Notes under the pieces: generated by a model
What the model saw: only the letters and a program-made list of their open reading frames with translations
The model's database searches: none
Told to the model about the DNA's origin: nothing
Made by a program: the position numbers and the translations under genes
NCBI GenBank assembly: GCA_007118495.1
Contig: SKRM01000015.1
Span: 1-42,710, forward strand
Length of the DNA stretch: 42,710 nt
DNA from: Bacteroidales bacterium
GTDB lineage: Bacteria > Bacteroidota > Bacteroidia > Bacteroidales > UBA7960
Direction of reading: 5' to 3'
Part shown: in pieces, positions 25,783 through 34,302 of the stretch
Numbering within the stretch: position 1 is the first letter of the stretch
Layout: each line of letters starts with the position of its first letter

Positions 25783-26184
25783 GATGGCAGGGGCATATCC
25801 TTGCTGAAAATTCTTTACACCAATCATTGTATATATGACTGTGCCTATTGTATCAATAGGCGCAGCAATGATTTGCCACGGGCTTTCTTTACCCCTAAAG
25901 TGCTTGCTGAACTTACCATTAACTTTTATCGCAGAAATTATATCGAAGGGCTGTTTTTAAGTTCAGGTGTCGTCAGAAATCCTGATTATACAATGGAACA
26001 ACTGATTGCCAGTATTGCCATGTTGCGAGGTGCTTATCGCTTTAACGGGTACATTCACATGAAGGCCATACCGGGTTGTGACATCAATATAACCGAAAGA
26101 AAGAACCTTCGCCAAATGAGAGCTTTCATGCCTAAAAGGTATTGGAAGTACTTGCCAGAGAAGAATGGCTCGATCAACTTCTGA
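25783..26184 (+). pseudogene. Relic: radical SAM (TIGR03916-like) head fused to DUF4130 (TIGR03915-like) tail
   Basis: A short frame, open from just after a TAA at 25780, shows DGRGISLLKILYTNHC, then the radical SAM cluster motif CxxxCxxC as CIYDCAYC, and NRRSND and FYRRNYIEGLFLSSGV, all typical of the putative DNA-modification/repair radical SAM family of about 420 residues. Homology begins upstream of any start codon (the first usable one is the TTG at 25801), so the N-terminus is lost. After KAIPGCD (about 26082) the family sequence stops and the frame continues as NITERKN, then FMPKRYWKYLPEK. That tail matches, from memory, the C-terminus of the DUF4130 protein normally encoded next door. 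The simplest reading is one in-frame deletion of about 1.5 kb or more joining the two genes, plus loss of the 5' end. A functional mini-protein is unlikely, since the SAM barrel is cut short. Confidence 0.75.
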
Positions 26185-26186
26185 TA

Positions 26187-26218
26187 TTGGACGTTCTCAA
26201 AAAAAATCACCAAATTTG
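26187..26218 (+). promoter_or_regulatory. Candidate promoter for uvrC
   Basis: TTG (26187-26189), 21-base spacer, then CAAATTTG (26211-26218), one mismatch from TAnnTTTG, 26 bases before the uvrC ATG. Confidence 0.5.
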
Positions 26219-26244
26219 CGGAAAAGAGTATCAACTGCCCAGAC

Positions 26245-28077
26245 ATGTCAACCCGGCAAGAAAATAAATACTGGCCACAACTGGAGCCTGTTATCAGGTC
26301 TTTACCAGATAAACCAGGTGTTTACCAGTATTTTGATGACAACGGAAGAGCCATTTACATTGGAAAAGCCAAAAGCCTGAAAAAACGGGTCATGTCTTAT
26401 TTTGCAAAGGATACCCATGAGAGTGCCAGAATCAGGATGATGGTCAGGCGTATCGCCGAAATCAGACATATTGTCGTGGGGACTGAATTGGACGCACTTT
26501 TGCTGGAGAATAACCTCATCAAAAAATACCAGCCGCGTTACAATGTAATGTTAAAGGATGACAAGACCTTTCCGTGGATTTGCATTAAAAACGAGCCTTT
26601 CCCCAGAATATTTCCTACGCGCCAGGTGCTAAAGGATGGAAGCAAATATTTTGGTCCTTATGCTTCGGTAAAAATGATGAATGCCTTACTGGAACTGATC
26701 AGGCAACTTTTTCAGTATCGTACCTGCCGGCTTAATCTTACCCGTGAAAATATCGATGCAGGAAAATTCAGGGTATGTCTTCAATATCATATTGGCAACT
26801 GCAGGGGACCATGTGAGGGACTGCAGGATGAGGCCGACTATATGTTAACCATAGACCGCATAGAGCATATATTGAAAGGAAACCTGAATCTGGTGATGGC
26901 TGAGCTAAGAAAGATGATGAAGGAGTATGCTGATAAATATGCCTTTGAGCAGGCAGGAATGATTAAGGAAAAGCTCATGCTGCTTGAGAAATTTCAGAGC
27001 AAGTCAACTGTTGTGAATCCATCACTGACCGATGTGGAAGTTTTCTCCATTGTAAGTGATCAACGTTATGGCTTTGTTAACTACTTACGGGTGGTTAGCG
27101 GTGCTGTTGTACAATCACATACTGTTGAATTGAAGAAACAGCTTGATGAGTCTGATAGTCAGCTTCTTGATTTGACAATTCTGGACCTTAGGCAGAGGTT
27201 TGACAGCAAAGTCGATGAGGTGATTGTACCAATCAAACCTTCCTTTACCCTACCTGGTATCCGCTTTACTGTGCCCCGGCGGGGGGATAAAAAGCACTTG
27301 CTTGAATTATCTGAAAGGAATGCCAAATACTATCGGCTTGAAAAGCTGAAAAGACAAGAGCTGGTTGATCCGGATCGACATGCCAGAAGGCTGATGGAGC
27401 AAATACGCAAGGATATGCGGCTAGAAGTACTGCCTGAGCACATGGAGTGTTTTGATGTGAGCAATACCCAGGGTAATTATTCGGTAGCTGCACTGGTGGT
27501 GTTTCGCAAGACCCGCCCCAGCAAGAGAGAATACCGGCACTTTAATATTCAAAGTGTGAGTGGAGCAAATGATTTTGCCTCAATGGAGGAGGCAGTATAC
27601 AGGCGCTACCGTAGGCTTAAAGATGAAGAACTGCCTTTACCTCAACTGGTAGTAGTTGATGGAGGTAAAGGTCAGCTGAGCTCTGCTTTGGCTGCACTTG
27701 AAAAACTTGGTTTACGCAAAAAGGTGCCCGTAGTGGGTATTGCCAAACGGCTTGAAGAGATCTATTTTCCGGGAGACAGTATTCCTTTGTATATTGACAA
27801 GAAATCTGAAACACTCAAAGTGATACAACATATGCGGGATGAGGCCCATCGGTTTGGGGTAAAACACCACAGAGGCAGACGTGAGAAAGGCAGCCTTCAA
27901 TCTGGGTTGACCCTGATTAAAGGTATAGGCCCGGTAACAGTGCAGACACTGCTTAAAGAGTTTAAATCGGTGGCTGGCATCCATAAAGCCACAGAAGAAG
28001 AACTTATTCAGTCAGTAGGCTTGGCCAAGGCTAAGATTATTCGAAACCATTTTAAGAAGGATAAATGGATGAAATAA
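26245..28077 (+). CDS. uvrC: Excinuclease ABC subunit C
   Basis: Dual endonuclease of nucleotide excision repair that makes the cuts on both sides of the lesion after UvrA and UvrB act. The GIY-YIG domain is at the N-terminus (KPGVYQYFDDNGRAIYIGKA, residues 24-43), followed by the UVR motif (about residues 210-245), the RNase-H-like C-terminal nuclease (ECFDVSNTQGNYSVAALVVF near residue 395, with the catalytic Asp, and VVVDGGKGQL) and helix-hairpin-helix repeats (LTLIKGIGPVTVQTLLKEF near 555). At 610 residues it is full length. The next gene, a ClC transporter, overlaps its end by 13 bases, implying coupled translation. Confidence 0.97.
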   Translation: MSTRQENKYWPQLEPVIRSLPDKPGVYQYFDDNGRAIYIGKAKSLKKRVMSYFAKDTHESARIRMMVRRIAEIRHIVVGTELDALLLENNLIKKYQPRYNVMLKDDKTFPWICIKNEPFPRIFPTRQVLKDGSKYFGPYASVKMMNALLELIRQLFQYRTCRLNLTRENIDAGKFRVCLQYHIGNCRGPCEGLQDEADYMLTIDRIEHILKGNLNLVMAELRKMMKEYADKYAFEQAGMIKEKLMLLEKFQSKSTVVNPSLTDVEVFSIVSDQRYGFVNYLRVVSGAVVQSHTVELKKQLDESDSQLLDLTILDLRQRFDSKVDEVIVPIKPSFTLPGIRFTVPRRGDKKHLLELSERNAKYYRLEKLKRQELVDPDRHARRLMEQIRKDMRLEVLPEHMECFDVSNTQGNYSVAALVVFRKTRPSKREYRHFNIQSVSGANDFASMEEAVYRRYRRLKDEELPLPQLVVVDGGKGQLSSALAALEKLGLRKKVPVVGIAKRLEEIYFPGDSIPLYIDKKSETLKVIQHMRDEAHRFGVKHHRGRREKGSLQSGLTLIKGIGPVTVQTLLKEFKSVAGIHKATEEELIQSVGLAKAKIIRNHFKKDKWMK

Positions 28078-29852
28078 AGAAAAGATCCTGGCTTGAGCGT
28101 ATCCTGATATGGCGGATGCGGCACATCAGTGAAAAGCAGCTCATGCTCATTTTGAGCGTTATAATTGGCATTCTGGCTGCCATTGCTGCTGTGGTGCTGA
28201 AAACATCGGTACACTACCTCGAGGGCTGGGTTCGCAGTGTTCCGGGGGCACATATAGGCAACTGGCTATTTCTTATATTTCCGGTTATTGGCATTCTACT
28301 CACCGTAATCTATATCCGCAAATTTGTCAAAGACGATATCAGCCACGGAGTATCCAAGATACTGTATGCCATATCAAGGAATAAGGGGGTCATGAAATTG
28401 CACAACACCTATTCTTCGATCATTGCCTGCACTTTTACCGGTGGCTTTGGCGGATCTGTTGGGATGGAGGCGCCCATCGTTTCTACCGGAGCAGCTATTG
28501 GCTCAAATGTTGCCCAGGCCGCCAGGTTGGGGTTCAGGCGCACAAACCTTCTCATTGGCTGTGGGGCTGCTGCAGCCATCGCTGCCATATTCAAAGCACC
28601 CATAGCAGGATTGATATTCTCTCTTGAAGTGCTCATGCTTGATCTGACCATGGCTTCAATTATCCCATTGTTGATTGCCACGGTGGTTGGAGCAATTTTT
28701 TCCACCATTTTTCTCGGTGAGGGTGTTGAGTTTTACTTTGCCCTGAAAGACCCTTTTAATTATGGCCATATCCCCTTATACATATTGTTGGGTGTGGTAA
28801 CAGGTATGGTATCTCTTTATTTTTCGTGGATGAATTCAAGGGTCGAATCAAGTATTAAAAAAATAGACCACCCATACAAAAGGGTAATCTATGGTGGGAG
28901 CATTTTAGGAATACTTATTTTTCTTTTTCCACCACTGTTTGGCGAAGGTTATTACACTATGCGAAGTATGTTGTCAGGGCAGCCTGAACAACTACTTGAA
29001 CAAAGCATATTTGGACATCTGGTTGATGACACTGGTCTTGTCTTTGTAGCCTTTATGGTCTTTGTCCTCTTTTTTAAAGCTATTGCCACCTCGCTCACCA
29101 CCGGCTCAGGTGGAATTGGCGGTGTGTTTGCGCCCAGTTTGTTTATGGGAGGGATTACGGGTTTTATTTTTTCCAGGCTGGTAAACCTGTTTAGTGGATG
29201 GAAAATATCAGAATATAATTTCTCACTGGTTGGCATGGCCGGTTTGATAGCCGGGGTTATCCACGCACCCCTAACGGCCATATTCCTGATCGCAGAGATT
29301 ACAGGCGGATACGAACTTTTTATTCCGTTGATTCTGGTCTCATCCATTTCATACCTTACCGTTGTGTATTTCCAGCCACATTCACTTTACACAAAAAAGC
29401 TGGCACAGAAAGGACACTTGATTACCCACCATAAAGACAAGACGGTTCTTACCCTGCTCAATGTGGAGAACGTGCTTGAAACGAGTTTTGATAAAGTCAG
29501 ACCAGCTGATTCACTCGGTGACCTGGTGAAGGTCATAGCCAGGGCAAACAGGAATATTTTTCCCGTGACAGATCATGACAATAATTTTTTGGGGATTGTG
29601 CGGCTTGACGATGTGCGTGAAATCATGTTTGACCGGTCAAAATATGACAGCCTGAAAGTTCATCAAATGATGATTCAGCCCAGGGCAACAGTAAGTTTTG
29701 ATGATAATATGGACACTGTTATGCAGAAGTTCAGAGATTCAGGTTTATGGAATATGGCTGTGATTGACAAAGGAAAATACAAAGGTTTTGTATCCCGATC
29801 GAATGTTTTTAATATATACCGTAAAATGTTGCAGGAAGTATCTGAAGATTAA
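28065..29852 (+). CDS. ClC-family chloride channel/antiporter with C-terminal CBS pair
   Basis: Inner-membrane anion transporter of 595 residues. About ten to twelve membrane helices cover residues 28-440. Signature segments are GGFGGSVGMEAPIVSTGAA with the gating Glu at residue 135, and TTGSGGIGGVFAPSLFMGG near residue 350, which forms the anion-selectivity region. The gating Glu is kept, which in the family favours proton-coupled exchange over passive conduction. A pair of CBS domains at about 465-590 probably senses nucleotides or ionic strength. The first GSGIP-type motif reads SHGVSK here, a common variant. It overlaps the uvrC end by 13 bases. A repeat array begins eight bases after the stop. 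Confidence 0.95.
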   Translation: MDEIKKRSWLERILIWRMRHISEKQLMLILSVIIGILAAIAAVVLKTSVHYLEGWVRSVPGAHIGNWLFLIFPVIGILLTVIYIRKFVKDDISHGVSKILYAISRNKGVMKLHNTYSSIIACTFTGGFGGSVGMEAPIVSTGAAIGSNVAQAARLGFRRTNLLIGCGAAAAIAAIFKAPIAGLIFSLEVLMLDLTMASIIPLLIATVVGAIFSTIFLGEGVEFYFALKDPFNYGHIPLYILLGVVTGMVSLYFSWMNSRVESSIKKIDHPYKRVIYGGSILGILIFLFPPLFGEGYYTMRSMLSGQPEQLLEQSIFGHLVDDTGLVFVAFMVFVLFFKAIATSLTTGSGGIGGVFAPSLFMGGITGFIFSRLVNLFSGWKISEYNFSLVGMAGLIAGVIHAPLTAIFLIAEITGGYELFIPLILVSSISYLTVVYFQPHSLYTKKLAQKGHLITHHKDKTVLTLLNVENVLETSFDKVRPADSLGDLVKVIARANRNIFPVTDHDNNFLGIVRLDDVREIMFDRSKYDSLKVHQMMIQPRATVSFDDNMDTVMQKFRDSGLWNMAVIDKGKYKGFVSRSNVFNIYRKMLQEVSED

Positions 29853-29860
29853 AACCTACT

Positions 29861-29900
29861 AACCTTCAAACCTTCAAACCCACCAACCTTCAAACCTTTA
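29861..29900 (+). repeat. Short 8-base repeat array (CCTTCAAA)
   Basis: CCTTCAAA occurs at 29863-29870, 29871-29878 and 29887-29894, with degenerate copies (CCCACCAA, CCTTTAAC) in register. It fills the gap between the ClC and S9 peptidase genes. Its complement, TTTGAAGG, is the core of the larger array at 34115-34216. Confidence 0.85.
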
Positions 29901-29913
29901 ACAACTTACAAAC

Positions 29914-31923
29914 ATGATGAAATCCTTTCTATGTAAAACAACTCTTCTGCTGGCCACTTTTTTGATGGCCGCGCAGACACCTGCAATTACGCAGGATGTG
30001 AAAAAGCTGGAACTTGAGCATTTCTTTGACATGATCAGCGTATCCGGACCACAGATTTCTCCTGATGGGAAAGAAATCATTTTTACCCGCGGATGGATTG
30101 ACAAGGTCAATGACAGCAGGCGCAATGAACTATTTATCATGGATGCGGATGGAAATCGCAACCGTTTTTTTACCAGGGGTTCAAGCCCGGTATGGTCACC
30201 CGATGGAGCACGCGTGGCTTATCTGGCTTCTGGTGAACCCAGAGGTAGTCAGATCTATGTCAAATACAAAGATCTGGAAGGGACCACACAGATTACCAGG
30301 CTTGAGAAAGCACCTTCAAACATTACCTGGTCACCTGACGGACGCTATATCGCTTTTTCAATGCTGGTTCCCTACAGTGAGACATGGCCTGTGAAAATGC
30401 CGGCCAGGCCCGATGGAGCGCAGTGGACCCAGAGCCCAAGAATCATCACCAATCTGGTTTACCGGCGTGACCGCCAAGGGTTTATTGAAGAAGGGTACAG
30501 GCACATCTTTATTGTGCCGGCCGATGGCGGGGCACCCCGTCAAATCACCCATGGAAACTGGGATCATAATGGGATTGAGTGGACTCCTGACGGGAAAGAG
30601 ATACTTTTTACCAGTTTAAGGGTTGAAGAAGCCGAATATGCTTACCGTGAGTCAGAGATATATGCAGTAAATATTGAAACTTCAGATATCCGGCAACTTA
30701 CCAGCCGGTACGGTATTGACAGGTCTCCAGTTGTGTCACCTGATGGCCGCAAGGTTGCTTACATTGGCTATGACTGGACAGATGATACCTATATTGAAAA
30801 CAAACTATACGTCATGAATATCGACGGCTCCAATCCTATAGAAATTGGCACCGGTCTTGATCGAACACCTTCAAACCTAGTCTGGGCCAGGGATAACTCC
30901 GGAGTATACTTTAATGCCGACTACAATGGAACCCGAAATCTTTATTTTGCTCCTTTGAGGGGTGACTACAGACAGGTTACAACCGGAAACCATATGTTGA
31001 CGGTAACAGACATCAATTCAAATGGGATGGCTGTCGGGACTTTGACAGATTACCATAACCCGGCAGATCTTGTAGCATTCAGTACAAGCCGCCCACGTAT
31101 TCAAAAGCTGACAGCTGTCAATGAAAGTCTGTTGAAAAACATCACATTGGGTGAGGTGGATGAATTATGGTATAAGTCAACGGATGATTTTGATGTTCAT
31201 GGATGGGTGATCAAACCACCCGATTTTGATCCGACAAAAAAATATCCCTTGATTCTTGTCATTCACGGCGGGCCTCATGCCATGTACAATGTTGGCTTTA
31301 ACTTCACCTGGCAGCATCATGCAGCAGAAGGGTATGTAGTTTTGTATACAAACCCCCGGGGCTCTTCAGGCTATGGCAGCGTTTTTGGAAATGCCATCAA
31401 GAATGCATATCCCGGAAAAGATTATGATGACCTTATGAACGGGGTGGATGAAGTTATCAACATGGGCTTTATTGACGAAAGCAATTTGTTTGTTTATGGT
31501 GGAAGTGGTGGGGGAGTTCTTACCTCATGGATTGTGGGACATACCCACCGGTTTGCAGCTGCATCGGTTAATTTTCCTGTTACCAACTGGCTCTCGTTTG
31601 TTGGGACAACCGACGGTGTGAGTTGGTACCGGAATTTCAAAGAATACCCCTGGGATGATCCCACTGAGCACCTTGAACGTTCACCACTAATGTATGTGGG
31701 TAATGTGACCACACCCACCTTGCTCATGTGTGGTGAAAATGATCTGCGTACACCCATTGCCCAAACGGAGGAATATTACCAGGCATTAAAAGTGCTCAAG
31801 GTACCCACGGCTATGATCCGTTTTCGTGACGAGTTTCACGGAACTGGCACCAATCCGTCAAACTACATTCGTACCCAGCTGTATTTGTATTACTGGTTTA
31901 ATAAATTCAAGAACGAATTATAA
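29914..31923 (+). CDS. S9-family prolyl oligopeptidase / acylaminoacyl peptidase, exported
   Basis: Serine peptidase acting in the periplasm or outside. A signal peptide (residues 1 to about 26, MMKSFLCKTTLLLATFLMAA) precedes a beta-propeller with repeated SPDG motifs (ISPDGKEIIF, WSPDGARVAYL, WSPDGRYIAF, WTPDGKEILF, VSPDGRKVAYI), then a C-terminal alpha/beta-hydrolase domain from about residue 420. The catalytic triad is readable: Ser531 in YGGSGGG, Asp610 in GENDLRTP and His642 in EFHGTG. HGGPHAMYN gives the oxyanion region. The length of 669 residues fits. It lies directly after an 8-base repeat array, so no consensus promoter can be named. It ends in a terminator shared with a convergent M14 peptidase. 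ATG at 29917 is an equal start. Confidence 0.95.
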   Translation: MMKSFLCKTTLLLATFLMAAQTPAITQDVKKLELEHFFDMISVSGPQISPDGKEIIFTRGWIDKVNDSRRNELFIMDADGNRNRFFTRGSSPVWSPDGARVAYLASGEPRGSQIYVKYKDLEGTTQITRLEKAPSNITWSPDGRYIAFSMLVPYSETWPVKMPARPDGAQWTQSPRIITNLVYRRDRQGFIEEGYRHIFIVPADGGAPRQITHGNWDHNGIEWTPDGKEILFTSLRVEEAEYAYRESEIYAVNIETSDIRQLTSRYGIDRSPVVSPDGRKVAYIGYDWTDDTYIENKLYVMNIDGSNPIEIGTGLDRTPSNLVWARDNSGVYFNADYNGTRNLYFAPLRGDYRQVTTGNHMLTVTDINSNGMAVGTLTDYHNPADLVAFSTSRPRIQKLTAVNESLLKNITLGEVDELWYKSTDDFDVHGWVIKPPDFDPTKKYPLILVIHGGPHAMYNVGFNFTWQHHAAEGYVVLYTNPRGSSGYGSVFGNAIKNAYPGKDYDDLMNGVDEVINMGFIDESNLFVYGGSGGGVLTSWIVGHTHRFAAASVNFPVTNWLSFVGTTDGVSWYRNFKEYPWDDPTEHLERSPLMYVGNVTTPTLLMCGENDLRTPIAQTEEYYQALKVLKVPTAMIRFRDEFHGTGTNPSNYIRTQLYLYYWFNKFKNEL

Positions 31924-31943
31924 GCCAGAATGTCGATATATGA

Positions 31944-31974
31944 TAATGCCCGCTTTGGCGGGCATTATTTTTTA
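31944..31974 (+). terminator. Terminator of the S9 peptidase gene
   Basis: TAATGCCCGC (31944-31953) pairs perfectly with GCGGGCATTA (31958-31967) around TTTG, followed by a T tract. It sits in the gap between convergent genes; the T tract is on the plus strand, so it mainly serves the S9 gene. Confidence 0.9.
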
Positions 31975-33735
31975 CGGATGGTATATTCTGGATACAGGAT
32001 AAAAATCGGCACTGGTTACCACATCTGACTGTGGTAACTGATCATAAAGAAATTGCAGTTGTGCAAGCGGATCGTTGGCAAAGTCGTGGTCAGAAGCCTT
32101 CATGTTTTCAAAAGTTTCTAAAAGTGCAGGGTTGTTCATCAGCATTTCGTAGGCCAGGTTTTCAAATGAATACAGAGAGAACCATTCTCCGTCTTCAAGT
32201 GTGGAATTGAAAAAGCCCCAACTGAAAAATGAAGCCGGTGCCAATGGTTCAAGCATGTGCACGATATAATTATTGCTATCTTGGTTCACATAGATTATCA
32301 CGTCGCCCTGGTAAAACTGTCGTTTGACCATCCTGGTTCTGGTTGTTGCCTGACTAATAAGTTGTCTCCCCTGATTTGGTCTCTGTGAGGCCTGAAAGCT
32401 GTCAATAAAAATAATTTCCACTTCGATGATACTGTCTTGCTGTAGTCTGTTCATCTTAACCCCATTGAGCTCCATCCGATTGATTACATCATCCCATGCT
32501 TGTGGGATGATGTAGGCGGTGGGGGCTTCGACTTTCAGGCTGGGGAGATAATAATTGTAAAAGGCAACCGTGTCTTCCCAGGGTTTGTCGTGGTTGAATA
32601 TGTTAATGGTTCGACCAGTAACCGGACTCAAACTTTCTTCCATTTCATACCCCCTGAAATAAAAAGGCTCATGCCGAGATCGGTCCAGCGACCAGTCAAG
32701 TACAAATTCACGGGTATGTTTTGTGTACTGTTTTGCGTCAGCTCTAAGCGTCCTGATTTGCTCATTATTTTCTGAAGAAAATTCTGTTAGCATACGGATG
32801 AAATCTATTGTTGACCTTACCCTGTCAGGAAATGGCTTGTAAACAAGGGTTTCGGTGATAAAAGGAAAAGTGTTGAATAGCGCTGCATACCCAGATGAAA
32901 AATACGGATGGTCGTTAAATCCGGTCAGCCCACTTCTCACATCGCCACGGCGGATGGTTTGCACATAAGGGCACATGCCCCAGGGTGTTTCGCTGTTCAT
33001 CCGCTCATACATGGTGGCTACCATCTCCTTATGAAAGAACTCCCCCATGGCAGGTGGTAGTTTTTGATAAAGTGTTGGGATCAGGGTCATGGTAAACTGA
33101 TGGTCAGCCCCGTTGGTTGTATGGGTGTCGATGAATATGTCAGGGTCAAGGTAATGGAATAGCGATGCAAATGACTTTGAGGCCCGGGAGTCTTGTTTGA
33201 CAAAGTCTCTGTTCAGATCGATGTTGAGCGCGTTTCGCCTTGATCCTTTTACCTCAGGACCATCCTGGTTCATCCTGAAGTACGGACTTCGGTTCAGTGA
33301 TCCATCTATATTGTAAACTGGAATAATGGCAAGTACAGTATTCTCAAGAACATTGGCTGCCCCATCACGATTATCCAATACATCTATGGCATATTGAATG
33401 CTGGCATCTATGCCCACAGGCTCACCTGCATGAATACCGTTCATGATCAGTATAATGGTTTTTCCTTTGGCTTTGATTGAAACAGGGTCAAAATCACTGT
33501 TCCCGGAGATCATAAAAAGATGCAGGGGCTTTCCTGTGTCGGAGATGCCCATCTCTATGAGGCTGGCTTCACTGTAATAGTCAGATAGCTTTTGGTATGC
33601 GTCAATGGTTTCGTAGTAGTCAAAGCTTTGGTTTTGATCATACCTGAGATTAATATCGGGGGGGGTAGCTGTTGAACAGCCAAAGAAAACAACAGCGCCA
33701 GACATAATAAGCGCCAAAGCAAAAAGGGTTTTCAT
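31972..33735 (-). CDS. M14-family zinc carboxypeptidase lipoprotein
   Basis: Predicted membrane-anchored metallopeptidase. I use the ATG at 33735, which starts a clean lipoprotein signal (MKTLFALALIMSGAVVFFGC, Cys20); the longer frame to 33786 adds residues that spoil it. The M14 zinc site is seen as NGIHAGEP (His102 and Glu105) and the third ligand in FIDTHTTNG. LNIDLNRDFVKQ with its Arg for substrate carboxylate binding follows the family pattern. At 587 residues it has a long C-terminal extension beyond the ~300-residue catalytic domain, seen in other Bacteroidota M14 lipoproteins. The dehydratase gene lies 66 bases upstream on the same strand and the S9 peptidase is convergent, so two exported peptidases face each other here. 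Confidence 0.9.
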   Translation of the reverse strand: MKTLFALALIMSGAVVFFGCSTATPPDINLRYDQNQSFDYYETIDAYQKLSDYYSEASLIEMGISDTGKPLHLFMISGNSDFDPVSIKAKGKTIILIMNGIHAGEPVGIDASIQYAIDVLDNRDGAANVLENTVLAIIPVYNIDGSLNRSPYFRMNQDGPEVKGSRRNALNIDLNRDFVKQDSRASKSFASLFHYLDPDIFIDTHTTNGADHQFTMTLIPTLYQKLPPAMGEFFHKEMVATMYERMNSETPWGMCPYVQTIRRGDVRSGLTGFNDHPYFSSGYAALFNTFPFITETLVYKPFPDRVRSTIDFIRMLTEFSSENNEQIRTLRADAKQYTKHTREFVLDWSLDRSRHEPFYFRGYEMEESLSPVTGRTINIFNHDKPWEDTVAFYNYYLPSLKVEAPTAYIIPQAWDDVINRMELNGVKMNRLQQDSIIEVEIIFIDSFQASQRPNQGRQLISQATTRTRMVKRQFYQGDVIIYVNQDSNNYIVHMLEPLAPASFFSWGFFNSTLEDGEWFSLYSFENLAYEMLMNNPALLETFENMKASDHDFANDPLAQLQFLYDQLPQSDVVTSADFYPVSRIYHP

Positions 33736-33801
33736 AAAAAAGGCAGTTGGGTGGTTTTTGGCTGCAAAATAGAAAAAATAAATCAACCCTGCTACGCCTT
33801 A

Positions 33802-34032
33802 TTACAAGAGTTCGTCTATGGCTTTTGCCAGCTTTCTGTCTTTTTCGGTAATCACATTTCCCGCATCATGGGTAGATAGCTTTATTTCCAATTTATTATA
33901 AACATTTGTCCACTCCGGGTGGTGGTTGTGTTTTTCAGCCAGGATGGCAACCCTGGTCATGAAAGCAAATGCTTCAGAGAAATCACCGAATTCAAAAGTT
34001 CTGACTAATTGATTGTTCTGTTCTTTCCACAT
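33802..34032 (-). CDS. Pterin-4a-carbinolamine dehydratase
   Basis: Dehydrates 4a-hydroxytetrahydrobiopterin during recycling of the pterin cofactor; in bacteria lacking the hydroxylase it may support molybdopterin or folate metabolism. The diagnostic catalytic motif EKHNHHPEW (residues 33-41, with His35, His37 and His38) is intact and the surrounding [18 protein letters not shown] fits. At 76 residues it is a short but complete form, slightly below the usual ~95-110 because the N-terminal strand is brief. No aromatic hydroxylase gene is in the window. The gene is divergent from the acyl-ACP thioesterase gene, with a repeat array between them, and is followed by the M14 peptidase. Confidence 0.92.
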   Translation of the reverse strand: MWKEQNNQLVRTFEFGDFSEAFAFMTRVAILAEKHNHHPEWTNVYNKLEIKLSTHDAGNVITEKDRKLAKAIDELL

Positions 34033-34082
34033 ATTTAGATCGTTTTAAAGTTAAGCGGTTTCGCCGCAGTTGAATGTTAATG

Positions 34083-34216
34083 GGTTTGAAGGTTTTAAGG
34101 TTAACAAGTTAAGAGGTTGGAAAGTTTGAAGGTTGGAAAGTTTGAAGGTTGGAAAGTTTGAAGGTTGGAAAGTTTGAAGGTTGGAAAGTTTGAAGGTTGG
34201 AAAGTTTGAAGGTTGG
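34083..34216 (+). repeat. Tandem array, six 16-base units plus degenerate leader
   Basis: GGTTGGAAAGTTTGAA repeats six times without a mismatch (34115-34210), ending in a partial GGTTGG. Upstream (34083-34114) are degenerate copies of an 8-base element, e.g. GTTTGAAG. The unit is two related 8-mers. It lies in the divergent gap between the dehydratase and thioesterase genes. The core is the inverse of the array at 29861-29900. There are no spacers, so it is not CRISPR. Confidence 0.95.
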
Positions 34217-34249
34217 TGTTGAATCTGTGGTGGGTCTGATTGAATTTTC

Positions 34250-34257
34250 TAATTTTG
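34250..34257 (+). promoter_or_regulatory. -7 box for the thioesterase gene
   Basis: TAATTTTG matches TAnnTTTG, 45 bases before the ATG and 33 bases after the tandem array. Confidence 0.5.
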
Positions 34258-34302
34258 GGCTTTGTTTTTGCCTTTATCTGATTTATTTTAAAACTGAAGA
34301 CA

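Noticed and set aside
28952-29347. A 131-codon minus-strand frame inside the ClC gene
   Set aside because: It is antisense to conserved membrane helices and has no own promoter or family motif.
34115-34216. Regular repeats that could suggest a CRISPR array
   Set aside because: The 16-base units are directly joined with no unique spacers, and no cas gene is nearby.
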